64,000 nt of DNA from Streptomyces ochraceiscleroticus (GCF_000720485.1 NZ_JOAX01000014.1:124001-188000); one strand, 5' to 3'. Shown: positions 7,522-16,449, counted from the stretch's first letter. The notes: generated by a model from the letters alone, not told the origin. Program-made: numbers and translations.

Positions 7522-10131
7522 ATGGCATTCAATCACTTACCAGCAGGCGCGCACGACGCCTTAAGAGCATTGTCCGTCACTCCGGTGACACACTCGGTGC
7601 CGATGGCCTCCAATCAACCGCCGCCGGATGCGGGTGCGCGCCCCTCCCCGGGCATGGTCCTCGACCGTCTCGCCAGGGGAGAGATCCGCGCTACGCGCAT
7701 CACCCATACGGAGCACTTGCCCCCGCGGATCGGCAGCCATGCCGACTGGCCCGCATCTATCCGTACGGAAGTGATCGACGCCATCCGTACCGCCGGCATC
7801 GAGCGTCCCTGGAGTCACCAAGCCCGCACGGCGGAGCACGCGTTGCGCGGCGAGTCCGTCATCGTGGCCACCGGTACCGCCTCCGGAAAATCGCTGGCGT
7901 ATCTCGCCCCGGTGCTGTCGGGCCTGCTGGACGGTTCCGATGCGCCCAACGGGCGGGGGACGACCGCGCTGTACCTCGCTCCCACCAAGGCGCTCGCCGC
8001 CGACCAGCGGCGCGCCGTACGCGATCTGGCCGCCCCGCTGGGCACGGCGATCCGCCCGGCCGTGTACGACGGCGACACGCCGGTCGAAGAACGCGAATGG
8101 GTGCGTCAGTACGGCAATTACGTCCTCACCAACCCCGACATGCTGCACCGCGGCATCCTCCCGGCCCACCCCCGCTGGTCCTCCTTCCTGCGCGCGCTGC
8201 GCTACGTGGTCATCGACGAGTGCCACACCTACCGCGGCGTCTTCGGGTCCCACGTCGCGCAGGTCATACGCCGGCTGCGCCGGGTCTGCGCGCGCTACGG
8301 CTCGGAACCGGTCTTCCTGCTGGCCTCCGCCACCTCCGCCGAGCCCGCCGACTCCGCAGCGCGGCTCATCGGCCGGCCGGTCGTGCAGATCACCGAGGAC
8401 ACCTCGCCGCGCGGGGAGGTCGTCTTCGCCCTGTGGGAGCCGCCGCTGACGGACCTGCACGGCGAGCAGGGCGCTCCCGTACGCCGCACCGCCACCGCCG
8501 AGACCGCCGACCTGCTCACCGACCTCGCCGTACAGGGCGTCCGCAGCGTCGCCTTCGTACGCTCCCGGCGCGGCGCCGAGCTGATCGCCCTGATCGCGCA
8601 GGAACGCCTCGCGGAGGTCGACAGGTCGCTCCCCGGCCGCGTCGCCGCCTACCGGGGCGGCTATCTCCCCGAGGAGCGCCGCGCCCTGGAGCGGGCCCTG
8701 CACACCGGCGACCTCCTCGGACTCGCCGCGACCACGGCACTCGAACTGGGTATCGACGTCTCCGGCCTGGACGCGGTCCTCATCGCGGGCTATCCCGGCA
8801 CCCGCGCGTCGCTGTGGCAGCAGGCGGGCCGCGCCGGCCGGGCAGGGCAGGGCGCGCTCGCCGTGCTCGTCGCCCGCGACGACCCCCTGGACACCTACCT
8901 CGTCCACCATCCCGAAGCCCTCTTCTCCCAGCCGGTCGAGTCGACCGTCCTCGACCCCGACAATCCGTACGTCCTCTGGCCCCACCTGTGCGCCGCGGCG
9001 GCGGAGATCCCGCTCGGTGAGGAGGACTTGGCCCTCTTCGGCCCGGAGGCCCCCGACGTGCTCGCGGGCCTGGAACGCCGCCGGCTGCTGCGCCGCCGCG
9101 GGAAGTCCTGGTACTGGACCCGCCGCGAACGCGCCGCCGACCTCACCGACATCCGCGGCCAGGGCGGCTCCCCCGTGCAGGTCGTGGAGGCCGGCACCGG
9201 CCGGCTGCTGGGCACGGTGGACGAGGCCGCCGCGCACTCCACCGTCCACGAGGGCGCGGTCCACCTGCACCAGGGCCGTACGTACGTCGTGCAGCACCTG
9301 GACCTCGAGGACAGCGTCGCCCTGGTTGAAGAGTCCACGCCGCCCTGGTCCACGACCGCCCGCGACACCACCGCCATCTCCATCCTGGAGACCGACACCG
9401 AGGTGCCCTGGGGCGACGCACGGCTGTGCTTCGGCTCCGTCGAGGTCACCAACCAGGTCGTCTCCTTCCTGCGCCGCAAACTGATCACGGGTGAAGTGCT
9501 CGGCGAGACCAAACTCGACCTTCCGCCGCGTACGCTGCGCACCCGCGCCGTGTGGTGGACGATGACCGAGGACCAGCTCGACGCGGCCCGGGTCAATCCG
9601 GAACAGCTGGGCGGCGCCCTGCACGCCGCCGAACACGCCTCCATCGGCATCCTTCCGCTCTTCGCCACCTGCGACCGCTGGGACATCGGCGGCGTCTCGG
9701 TCCCGCTGCACCCCGACACGCTGCTGCCCACGGTCTTCGTCTACGACGGCCACCCCGGCGGCGCGGGCTTCGCGGAACGCGCCTTCCACACCGCGGCCGA
9801 GTGGCTCACCGCCACCCGTCAGGCCATCGCCTCCTGCGAGTGCGACGCCGGCTGCCCCTCCTGCATCCAGTCCCCCAAATGCGGCAACGGCAACGAACCA
9901 CTCCACAAACGAGGCGCGGTCCGCTTGCTTACGGAGCTGCTGCGGGGGGCGGCGGAGGCCGGCACCGGGGCTGCGGGAGCCGACACCGGAACGGCGGGAG
10001 CTGGTGCCGGAGCGGCCGCTGGGCCCAGGGGTGGGGCCGGCGGGGGGCCCGCCCCGAGGGCCGGAGCTGCCGGGGCGAGCGACGCCGGGGACGGGGCGGC
10101 CGAGGCCGGGGCCGGTGGGGGCGGCGGCTGA
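7522..10131 (+). CDS. DEAD/DEAH-box helicase with DUF1998 domain
   Basis: An 869-residue superfamily 2 helicase of the YprA/MrfA type. Motif I is GTASGKS, motif II is DECH, motif III is SATS, and motifs V-VI run through ELGIDVSGLDAV and QQAGRAGRAG. The C-terminal DUF1998 region carries a four-cysteine cluster (C-E-C-D-A-G-C-P-S-C). MrfA-type relatives act in DNA damage repair. I placed the start at the ATG at 7522 because this N-terminus is familiar in Streptomyces homologues; an ATG at 7603 is the alternative. The last 60 or so residues are almost pure Gly/Ala and overlap the antisense TadE-like gene. Confidence 0.9.
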   Translation: MAFNHLPAGAHDALRALSVTPVTHSVPMASNQPPPDAGARPSPGMVLDRLARGEIRATRITHTEHLPPRIGSHADWPASIRTEVIDAIRTAGIERPWSHQARTAEHALRGESVIVATGTASGKSLAYLAPVLSGLLDGSDAPNGRGTTALYLAPTKALAADQRRAVRDLAAPLGTAIRPAVYDGDTPVEEREWVRQYGNYVLTNPDMLHRGILPAHPRWSSFLRALRYVVIDECHTYRGVFGSHVAQVIRRLRRVCARYGSEPVFLLASATSAEPADSAARLIGRPVVQITEDTSPRGEVVFALWEPPLTDLHGEQGAPVRRTATAETADLLTDLAVQGVRSVAFVRSRRGAELIALIAQERLAEVDRSLPGRVAAYRGGYLPEERRALERALHTGDLLGLAATTALELGIDVSGLDAVLIAGYPGTRASLWQQAGRAGRAGQGALAVLVARDDPLDTYLVHHPEALFSQPVESTVLDPDNPYVLWPHLCAAAAEIPLGEEDLALFGPEAPDVLAGLERRRLLRRRGKSWYWTRRERAADLTDIRGQGGSPVQVVEAGTGRLLGTVDEAAAHSTVHEGAVHLHQGRTYVVQHLDLEDSVALVEESTPPWSTTARDTTAISILETDTEVPWGDARLCFGSVEVTNQVVSFLRRKLITGEVLGETKLDLPPRTLRTRAVWWTMTEDQLDAARVNPEQLGGALHAAEHASIGILPLFATCDRWDIGGVSVPLHPDTLLPTVFVYDGHPGGAGFAERAFHTAAEWLTATRQAIASCECDAGCPSCIQSPKCGNGNEPLHKRGAVRLLTELLRGAAEAGTGAAGADTGTAGAGAGAAAGPRGGAGGGPAPRAGAAGASDAGDGAAEAGAGGGGG

Positions 10132-10580
10132 CTCCCGGGCGGGGGCAGCCCAGTCGGATTCAGGGGCGCGTCCGACGGGCCCGCCCGGGAGCGGATGCGC
10201 GGGGCGAACGGCCCGGCACGGGCCTCGGCCGACACGTCCGCGACCGCCGCCCGTACCGCGCACCGCACCAGCCGCGCTCCCTGCGCCACCGCGACCCGAC
10301 GGGCCGCACCGCACGCCTCCTCCTCTCCGTACACGCTCCGCGCCGAGGCGGCGAGAGCCGCCAGGTCCGCCGCCGCGCCAGCCCTGTGACGGGCCATCAC
10401 GGCCTGCCCCAGCACGATCACCACGGCGAACACCGCGCACAGCGCCATGCTGCTCACAGCCGCCCAGACCGTCGCGGAGCCCCTGTCTCCCCGCCGTCTC
10501 CGCAGCTCGTCCCCGCGCCGTCCCGGCAGCTCACCGCTCCTCCCGCGCCGCGGCTCACCGCCCCACCGTCTCCTCAGCAA
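9819..10580 (-). CDS. TadE-like/Rv3654c-like secreted pilus-cluster protein
   Basis: Last gene of the tad operon. Residues about 30-75 (DRGSATVWAA followed by a hydrophobic helix and RHRAGAAADLAALAA) are typical of TadE/G-like pseudopilin helper proteins. The frame then runs another 110 residues or so as a Pro/Ala-rich tail, which family members I know lack. That tail is antisense to the Gly/Ala tail and DUF1998 end of the helicase over 313 bp, so one of the two genes is probably over-extended. The start is uncertain: a TTG at 10580 has GGGGAGG upstream and overlaps the preceding gene by 26 bp. Confidence 0.7.
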   Translation of the reverse strand: MLRRRWGGEPRRGRSGELPGRRGDELRRRRGDRGSATVWAAVSSMALCAVFAVVIVLGQAVMARHRAGAAADLAALAASARSVYGEEEACGAARRVAVAQGARLVRCAVRAAVADVSAEARAGPFAPRIRSRAGPSDAPLNPTGLPPPGSQPPPPPAPASAAPSPASLAPAAPALGAGPPPAPPLGPAAAPAPAPAVPVSAPAAPVPASAAPRSSSVSKRTAPRLWSGSLPLPHLGDWMQEGQPASHSQEAMA

Positions 10581-10977
10581 GAGCGACCGCCTCCCCTCTG
10601 AGCGTCATGGCCAGCGGCCCCAGCGCCGGAGCCGCCGCCTCGACCCGTACGCGCACGAGGTCGCCCTCCCGCCGCAGCGCCACCCGCGCCCCGCGCGGGG
10701 CGGTCGCCCGGGCCGTCGCCAGCGTGGCGCCCTCGGGCTCCGAACGCGCCGCGGCCCTTGCCCCGGCACGGGCCGCATCCACGCACTGGATCTGCGCGCA
10801 CGCCGCCATCAGCCCCCACAGGAGCATCGCCACGACCAGCACCAGCGTCGGAATCACCGCCGCCGCCTCGGCCGTCACCATTCCCCGGTCGGCAGCCGCC
10901 TTCAGCGCCACGACTGTCGGCTTCAGCGACACGGCTGTCGGCTCGGCGGCCCCGCCGAGCGGGTCAGACCTGGACAT
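10555..10977 (-). CDS. TadE-family pilus assembly protein
   Basis: A 140-residue protein with the TadE hallmark: D-R-G-M-V-T-A-E-A-A followed by one hydrophobic helix, then a small periplasmic/extracellular domain. TadE proteins are minor pseudopilins cleaved by a prepilin peptidase and exported with the Flp-type pilus machine. The ATG at 10977 overlaps the end of the DUF4244 gene by 14 bp, consistent with one operon. Confidence 0.85.
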   Translation of the reverse strand: MSRSDPLGGAAEPTAVSLKPTVVALKAAADRGMVTAEAAAVIPTLVLVVAMLLWGLMAACAQIQCVDAARAGARAAARSEPEGATLATARATAPRGARVALRREGDLVRVRVEAAAPALGPLAMTLRGEAVALAEETVGR

Positions 10978-11473
10978 GGAGCGCCTTGCCGATCACCGAG
11001 CTCAGGGCCGAGCTCACCGCCCCGCTCGTCACGACCTTGAAGAGCACCGCGGCGAACGCACAGGCCGCCAGCGTCCCCATGGCGTACTCGGCCGTCGTCA
11101 TCCCGCGGTCCAGCTTCTGCCGCAGCGCGGCACGCCGACGCCGCCCCCACTCGCCGCTCCGAAAACGTGCGGCCCGGCGCCTCGCCACCGACCGCCCCGT
11201 CACCTTCCTGTAGCCGAGACACGAGGCGGCCCAAGCGGCCCACGCCGCGGGCCCGCCGGCCACCGTCACCTCATCCCCGCTTCCTCCGGCGGCTGTTGCT
11301 GCCCCCAGCTTCGCCTCGCGTACGGCGGTACCGGCCGCGGCGGCCCACGCGGGTACGGCAGTTCGCTCTTCCGGTGGCGCGGCGGGCCTGCGCCCGCCCG
11401 CCGTCGCGATGTCCAGCGCCTTCTCGGACGGCGTCGCCGGCTGTCCGGACGGCTTAGGTGCTGCGGTTGTCAT
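10964..11473 (-). CDS. DUF4244 Flp-pilin-like protein
   Basis: The C-terminal 55 residues (DRGMTTAEYAMGTLAACAFA and a following hydrophobic helix) match DUF4244, the probable major Flp-like pilin of actinobacterial tad clusters. Family members are usually short. This one carries an unusual extension of about 115 residues, rich in Ala, Pro, Gly and Arg. The extension looks real because the ATG at 11473 has AGGGGG six bases upstream. A 96-bp leader separates it from tadC, unlike the other tightly coupled genes, which suggests separate control of pilin dosage. Confidence 0.85.
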   Translation of the reverse strand: MTTAAPKPSGQPATPSEKALDIATAGGRRPAAPPEERTAVPAWAAAAGTAVREAKLGAATAAGGSGDEVTVAGGPAAWAAWAASCLGYRKVTGRSVARRRAARFRSGEWGRRRRAALRQKLDRGMTTAEYAMGTLAACAFAAVLFKVVTSGAVSSALSSVIGKALHVQV

Positions 11474-11569
11474 GAGATCCCCCTGATGGACTGGCAGTTG
11501 CTCAGTTCGTTGGTTCTGTTCATTTGGCTTGTTTGGTTCGTTGCGCGTTGATCGTTGGTCGTTGGGTCG

Positions 11570-12415
11570 TCACACATGGGGCAGCAAGTCCTGGGCCAAA
11601 CCGACGAGGACCGGGGCCACCCCGATCGTCAGGAAGGCCGGCAGGAAGCACACCGCCAGCGGCAGGGTCACGAGCACACCCGCCTTGCGTGCCGCCTCCG
11701 TTGCCGCGCGGCCCCACTCGGAACGCAGGTCCGCCGCGATCCGGGAGACCGACTCGACGGCCGGCACGCCGGACGTTCCGGCGCGCGCCAGGCAGCGCCC
11801 CAGCTCCCGTGCTCCCGGAAGCTCCGCGAACCGCCCCCAGCTCGCGTCCGCTTCGCCCCCGAGGCGCAGCTCCGCCGCGGTATGGCGCAGCCGCTCGCCG
11901 ACCGGGCCGCGCAGGGACTCGCCCACCGCGGCCGCCGCTTCGCCGGGGCTCGCCCCTGCCGCGAGACAGCCGGCCAGCAGATCGGCGGCGGTGGCCAGTT
12001 GCTCCCGTACGGCGACCTCCGCCGCCTGAGCGGCGGAGCGCGCCCGGACCTGGCGCCGACGGCCTCGCGTGGCGGACGCGGCGACCGCACCCAGTACGGC
12101 TCCGAGAACCCCGCCGACCAGGGCAAGGCCAACACCCGCCGCGGCGGCCACCACGACCCACTCCCGAAGGGCGTCGTTCCACCGCTCCGGGCGCACGCGC
12201 CCGGCCGAGCCGGCGCCCGGCCCGCGGCGGGCCGCACCGTGCGCTGTCGAGGTGCGGGACGCCGTCCCAAGAGCTGAGAAAATACGGGTCGCGCGGCGTC
12301 GTACGGCGGCCGTGAGAGCGACCCGGCGGATGACCAGTGCCGTACAGACCAAGGTAGTCGCGAGCGCGAAAACAATCCCCAGGCTGTGGATAACTTCAGC
12401 GGCTTCAGCGGTCAT
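11570..12415 (-). CDS. tadC: TadC-like type II/IV secretion inner-membrane protein
   Basis: A 281-residue membrane protein of the GspF/T2SSF family. It has hydrophobic helices at the N-terminus and middle, a cytoplasmic segment with LLAGCLAAGASPGEA and GRCLARAGTSGVPAVESV, and a C-terminal pair of helices. It forms the inner-membrane platform of the Flp pilus with TadB. The ATG at 12415 overlaps the tadB stop in an ATGA arrangement, showing translational coupling. Confidence 0.88.
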   Translation of the reverse strand: MTAEAAEVIHSLGIVFALATTLVCTALVIRRVALTAAVRRRATRIFSALGTASRTSTAHGAARRGPGAGSAGRVRPERWNDALREWVVVAAAAGVGLALVGGVLGAVLGAVAASATRGRRRQVRARSAAQAAEVAVREQLATAADLLAGCLAAGASPGEAAAAVGESLRGPVGERLRHTAAELRLGGEADASWGRFAELPGARELGRCLARAGTSGVPAVESVSRIAADLRSEWGRAATEAARKAGVLVTLPLAVCFLPAFLTIGVAPVLVGLAQDLLPHV

Positions 12416-13377
12416 CGCTCCGCCCGCCCCTCCGCCGTGCGGACGATGCGGCCCGTCCAGAGCACCCCGGCCCACTCCAGCAGCCCGCCGACCGCCAGGC
12501 AGGCCCAGCCGGCCGGGGTGTGCAGGAGCACATGGAGCGGGTCCGCTCCCAGCGCGCTGCCCATCAGCAGCCCGAAGACCGGAAGGAGGGCGAGCATCAA
12601 GGCCGTCGTACGGGCGCCCGCCAATTGGGCTTGCAGCTCTGCCTGTTGCTCCCGCTGCGCCCGGAGTCCCGCCGTGACGCGCTCGATGCCCGCGGCGAGG
12701 CCGACGCCGCCCTGCACGGCGACCTGCCAGCACGCGGCCACGCCTGTCAGCCCCTCCGCGCCCGGCAGCCGCGCCGCCTCGCGCAGCGCACCCGGCACGT
12801 CCCCGCCGAACCGCGCCGCCGCCAGCACCGCGTCCCCCGCACTGCCCCATCCGGGCGGGCCCGCCCGGCCTTCCGCCCCGGCCAGTACCAGGGCCTGCCC
12901 CGGTTGGCAGCCCGCACGCAGCTCGGCGGCGACCGCCGCGCAGAACGCGATCACGTCGTCACGACGACGGTCGCGTTCCCGTTGCGCGGCGCGGCCGGTC
13001 AGCCGCCGGTGCGCGACCGGCACGGCCAACACCCCGAGAGCCACCGGCAGTAACGACTGGCCCAGGAGACCCAGTACGGCCCCGACGGGCAGGCACCACA
13101 GGGCATGCCCCAGCCGCGCCGACCGAGTGGCCGTCCACGTCCAGCACCTGCCTGCCGCTCGCTCGCCGTACGCCCAGCGCCGCCCGGTACGTGGCCACTG
13201 GCCGACACCCCGTCGCCGTACGGCAGGCCCGGAGCCGGCGCCCTCACCGCCTGCCAGCAGGAGCCGGGCGCGCCGCAAGGAGTTGTCCCGGCCACCGGCC
13301 CTCCACAGACCGGCCCCCGCGCACAGCAGGGCCGCGCACACCGGCGTCATCGCGTCCGCCGCCACCTCCCCGCTCAT
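12412..13377 (-). CDS. tadB: TadB-like secretion inner-membrane protein
   Basis: A 321-residue GspF/T2SSF-domain membrane protein paired with TadC. Visible are an N-terminal helix, a hydrophobic stretch around LPVGAVLGLLGQSLLPVA, the cytoplasmic FCAAVAAELRAGCQPGQAL block, and C-terminal helices. The ATG at 13377 overlaps the cpaF stop (ATGA) and the stop overlaps tadC (ATGA), so cpaF, tadB and tadC are translated as a coupled set. The ATG at 13350 is a less likely alternative. Confidence 0.88.
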   Translation of the reverse strand: MSGEVAADAMTPVCAALLCAGAGLWRAGGRDNSLRRARLLLAGGEGAGSGPAVRRRGVGQWPRTGRRWAYGERAAGRCWTWTATRSARLGHALWCLPVGAVLGLLGQSLLPVALGVLAVPVAHRRLTGRAAQRERDRRRDDVIAFCAAVAAELRAGCQPGQALVLAGAEGRAGPPGWGSAGDAVLAAARFGGDVPGALREAARLPGAEGLTGVAACWQVAVQGGVGLAAGIERVTAGLRAQREQQAELQAQLAGARTTALMLALLPVFGLLMGSALGADPLHVLLHTPAGWACLAVGGLLEWAGVLWTGRIVRTAEGRAER

Positions 13378-14792
13378 GGCATGTCCCCGTTCACGTCGTC
13401 TCCCCCGTTCATGGCGCTTCCCCGGTCGCAGAGGGCGGCCAGGCGCGCCCAGCCCTCGGCCCGCCGGAAGCCGGCCGGATGCCAGACCGCGGCCGGTGTC
13501 GTGGTGACCAGGCCCGAGGGGGCGCGGTCGAGGACGTGGATCTCGGCGATGCGACGGTGGCCCGAGCGCTCGCGTACGAGGTGCAGTACGACCGAGAGCG
13601 CGGCGGCCAACTGGCTGTGCAGGGCCGCACGGTCGAGCCCGGCGGTCGAGCCGAGCGCTTCCAGCCGGGCCGGGACGTCGGTGGCGGCGTTCGCGTGGAC
13701 AGTGCCGCAGCCTCCTTCGTGGCCGGTGTTGAGCGCGGCCAGCAGGTCCGTCACCTCCGGGCCGCGCACCTCGCCCACCACCAGCCGATCCGGACGCATC
13801 CGCAGCGCCTGGCGCACCAGGTCCCGCAGCGTGACCAGGCCGACGCCCTCCTGGTTCGCCGGGCGGGTCTCCAGTCGTACGACATGCGGGTGGTCGGGCC
13901 GCAGCTCCGCGGAGTCCTCGGCCAGGACGATCCGCTCGTCCCGCCCCACCAGGCCCAGCAGGGCGCTCAGCAGCGTGGTCTTGCCGCTTCCTGTGCCGCC
14001 GCTGACCAGGAAGGACAGCCGGGCGGTCAGAACCGACCGCAGCAGCCGGTCGCCGCCCGGCGGTACCGTGCCCGCTGCGACGAGCTCTTCCAGCGTGAAC
14101 GCCTTCGGGCGCAGCACCCGCAGCGAGAGACAGGTCGAGCCGACCGCCACGGGTGGCAGTACGGCGTGCAGGCGGGTGCCGTCGGGCAGCCGCGCGTCCA
14201 CCCAGGGGTGCGCGTCGTCCAGGCGCCGCCCGGCCACCGCTGCCAGGCGCTGGGCGAGTCTGCGGACGGCCGCGGCATCGGGGAAGCGCACGTCCGTGCG
14301 CCGCAGTCCGCCGCCGCGGTCGACCCAGACCTCGTCGGGCGCGGTGACCAGCACGTCCGTCACCTCGGGTGCGGCGAGCAGCGGCTCCAGGGGGCCGCTG
14401 CCGACCATTTCGGAGCGCAGCGCGGCCACGACGCCCAGCACCTCGGCATCGCCGAGCAGCCGCCCCTCCTCGCGCAGCGCCACGGCCACCCGGGCGGGCG
14501 TCGGCTCGGCACCGGCCCGGGCGAGTCTCCGGCGTACGGCCTCCAGGAGCCTGTCCCCCGCGCCGCTGCGTGTCCCGACCCCCGGGCCCTGCGTCTCCGC
14601 CCCGGGCTCGGCCCCGGACGGCTCCGCCACGCCGACCGGGTTCGCCGGGCCCGCCACGCCCCTCGCTCCCGGAAGGCCCCGCGCTCCGATGAGACCGCGC
14701 GTCCCGGTGAGGGCCATCGGCCGGACCGGCCTCCCCCGCCCGGCACCGGCGTCCCACCGGTCTTCCTCTCGCACTCCACCGAAGCCGTTCAT
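13374..14792 (-). CDS. cpaF: CpaF/TadA pilus assembly ATPase
   Basis: A 472-residue GspE/VirB11-type ATPase that powers the tad system. The Walker A motif is GGTGSGKTT. The Asp box (ERIVLAEDSAEL), a Walker B-like DRLVVGEVRGPE and the His box (GHEGGCGTVHANAA) follow in order. The first 75 or so residues are low-complexity Gly/Pro/Arg, longer than in many homologues. The ATG overlaps the upstream ssd stop by four bases (ATGA). Confidence 0.93.
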   Translation of the reverse strand: MNGFGGVREEDRWDAGAGRGRPVRPMALTGTRGLIGARGLPGARGVAGPANPVGVAEPSGAEPGAETQGPGVGTRSGAGDRLLEAVRRRLARAGAEPTPARVAVALREEGRLLGDAEVLGVVAALRSEMVGSGPLEPLLAAPEVTDVLVTAPDEVWVDRGGGLRRTDVRFPDAAAVRRLAQRLAAVAGRRLDDAHPWVDARLPDGTRLHAVLPPVAVGSTCLSLRVLRPKAFTLEELVAAGTVPPGGDRLLRSVLTARLSFLVSGGTGSGKTTLLSALLGLVGRDERIVLAEDSAELRPDHPHVVRLETRPANQEGVGLVTLRDLVRQALRMRPDRLVVGEVRGPEVTDLLAALNTGHEGGCGTVHANAATDVPARLEALGSTAGLDRAALHSQLAAALSVVLHLVRERSGHRRIAEIHVLDRAPSGLVTTTPAAVWHPAGFRRAEGWARLAALCDRGSAMNGGDDVNGDMP

Positions 14793-15997
14793 GAGACGGC
14801 CTCCCCGCCGTCCTCCGAGCGGGACTGTGCAGCGCCCGCCGTGCCCGCAAGGCCACCGGGGCGTGAGCTCCCCGTGCCGGGAGTACCGGACGTGCCCGCG
14901 GCGCCCTCCGCTCCGCCCAGCACTCGGCCCCAGAACTCCGTGCAGAACCGGGCCAGTGGTTCCCTCGCGTGCGCGCCCGGTGGGGCGCCGCGGGCGAGGG
15001 AGTCCGCGAGGTGGGGATCCCAGGGCACGGTGCCGACCAGGGGCAGGGAGAGCAGCCGGGCCGGCTCGGCCTCCGGCAGGCCGGGTCCCGGCGTCTCGCC
15101 CACCACCACGCGCAGGTCGCGCAGGGCCGCGCGGGCAGGGGCCGCGACGCGCCGGGCCGCCACCGTCGCGCGCAGTTCGGCAGGGACCAGCAGCAGTCCG
15201 ACGTCGATCTGGGCAAGCGCTTCGGACACGGCTTCGTCGAGATGGCGCGGCAGGTCGACCACCACGACACCGCCGCGTCTGCGGGCCGCCGACATCACCG
15301 CGCGCATGGCCGGCGGCGGGATCGTGACCGAGTCCCCGCGGTCCCAGCTCAGGACGCGCAGCGAGTGGAGTTGCGGCAGGGACTCGGCCAGGGCGCCGCC
15401 GCCGACCCGGCCGCGGGACTCGGCGAAGGCGGGCCAGCGCAGCCCCTTCTCCCGCTCGCCGCCGAGCAGCACGTCGAGGCCGCCGCCCAGCGGATCGGCG
15501 TCGATCAGTATCGTCCGGTGGCCCTGTCGCGCGGCGGTCACCGCCAGGGCGCAGGCGAGGGTGCTCGCGCCGGCGCCGCCCCGGCCGCCGAGCACGCCCA
15601 CCGTGAGCGCCGGCCGCCGGTCGCCCTCCACCGCGTCCGCGATCCGGTCGACCAGCCAGCTCTCGCCGTCCGGCAGTCCGAGGACGCGCTCGGCGCCGAT
15701 CTCGACGGCCTGCATCAATACCCGGGCGTCCTGCGCGTCCCGTCCGATGAGGACCACGCCCGCCCGGCGCCCGGTGTCCCGCAGCCGGTGGACGCAGTCC
15801 TCCCCGACGATCACCAAGGGGGCCGACTCCCAGCCCGCGGCCCGGGCGCTGCCTCCGTGCGCCACGGCAGGCAGCGTGCCCGCCGCCGCGCAGAGTCTGA
15901 GGAGATCGTCGAGGAGGTTTTCGTCCTCCGTGACGATCAACGGTCCGGGCTCTTGCGGGCCCCGGTCCATACGATCCAAATCGTTGCTTCCGGCCAC
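14789..15997 (-). CDS. ssd: CpaE/Ssd-like septum-site-determining MinD-type protein
   Basis: A 402-residue protein with a receiver-like N-terminal half and a MinD/ParA-type C-terminal half. The P-loop is degenerate: GGRGGAGAST replaces KGGxGKT, as is usual in the CpaE/Ssd group. IDADPLGGGLDV and VVVDLPRHLD complete the fold. Family members place the pilus machine or affect septation (M. tuberculosis Rv3660c). The GTG start at 15997 is supported by AGGGGG eight bases upstream; longer frames are not. It heads the tad operon. Confidence 0.88.
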   Translation of the reverse strand: MAGSNDLDRMDRGPQEPGPLIVTEDENLLDDLLRLCAAAGTLPAVAHGGSARAAGWESAPLVIVGEDCVHRLRDTGRRAGVVLIGRDAQDARVLMQAVEIGAERVLGLPDGESWLVDRIADAVEGDRRPALTVGVLGGRGGAGASTLACALAVTAARQGHRTILIDADPLGGGLDVLLGGEREKGLRWPAFAESRGRVGGGALAESLPQLHSLRVLSWDRGDSVTIPPPAMRAVMSAARRRGGVVVVDLPRHLDEAVSEALAQIDVGLLLVPAELRATVAARRVAAPARAALRDLRVVVGETPGPGLPEAEPARLLSLPLVGTVPWDPHLADSLARGAPPGAHAREPLARFCTEFWGRVLGGAEGAAGTSGTPGTGSSRPGGLAGTAGAAQSRSEDGGEAVS

Positions 15998-16280
15998 GTT
16001 CCGTCCCCCTGTCGCTACACAACTCGTACATCCGCGAACTTCGCGGACTTTCACGGTGCAGCGATCCGGAAAATCTCGTGGATCTTGGTCGAAAACTGTG
16101 GACAACTACTGAGGCTGTGAATATCCCGGTCACCTATACCAGCGACTATGGAAAACTTCCTGAGAGCAGTCTTCTGATTACGGTAAGTTACGAACGGTGG
16201 GCGCAACGACGCCCGGCGACCGAGCGCCGAAGGAAGATCAGGAAGCAGGCCCCATGGCCCGAAAAAGGGTCCGGACATGC

Positions 16281-16315
16281 GACGACCCCCGCCGGGGGGG
16301 AGAGCGGGGGTCGTC
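16281..16315. terminator. 12-bp hairpin in a divergent intergenic region
   Basis: Arms GACGACCCCCGC (16281-16292) and GCGGGGGTCGTC (16304-16315) pair perfectly around an 11-base G-rich loop. The form is a Streptomyces-style terminator without a U tract. Its place between two divergent genes is odd. Confidence 0.7.
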
Positions 16316-16449
16316 TCCACGGCCGACTCGGGGGGGGAGGAGCCGGGCCGGGTTAGCACGGTCGCGAACGATCCGTGACTTCCATGGTGTACCCGAGAGC
16401 CTTCTCAGGCAAACCCACGCGCCACACCTTACGCCGAATGGTGCCCCCC

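Noticed and set aside
7561..10440. A 959-residue minus-strand frame opposite the helicase, and similar long frames elsewhere (805-2619, 3712-5979, 12412-15270 upstream part)
   Set aside because: They are Gly/Arg/Ala-rich shadows that arise because real genes here have G/C at nearly every third position. No domain is recognisable in them.
13191..16112. Long plus-strand frame opposite the tad genes
   Set aside because: The opposite strand carries a coupled set of recognisable tad genes with ATGA overlaps; this frame is a shadow.
16078..16356. Plus-strand 92-residue frame between ssd and the HAD gene
   Set aside because: No credible start signal; it runs through the hairpin and ends in a glycine-rich stretch, so it is not treated as a gene.
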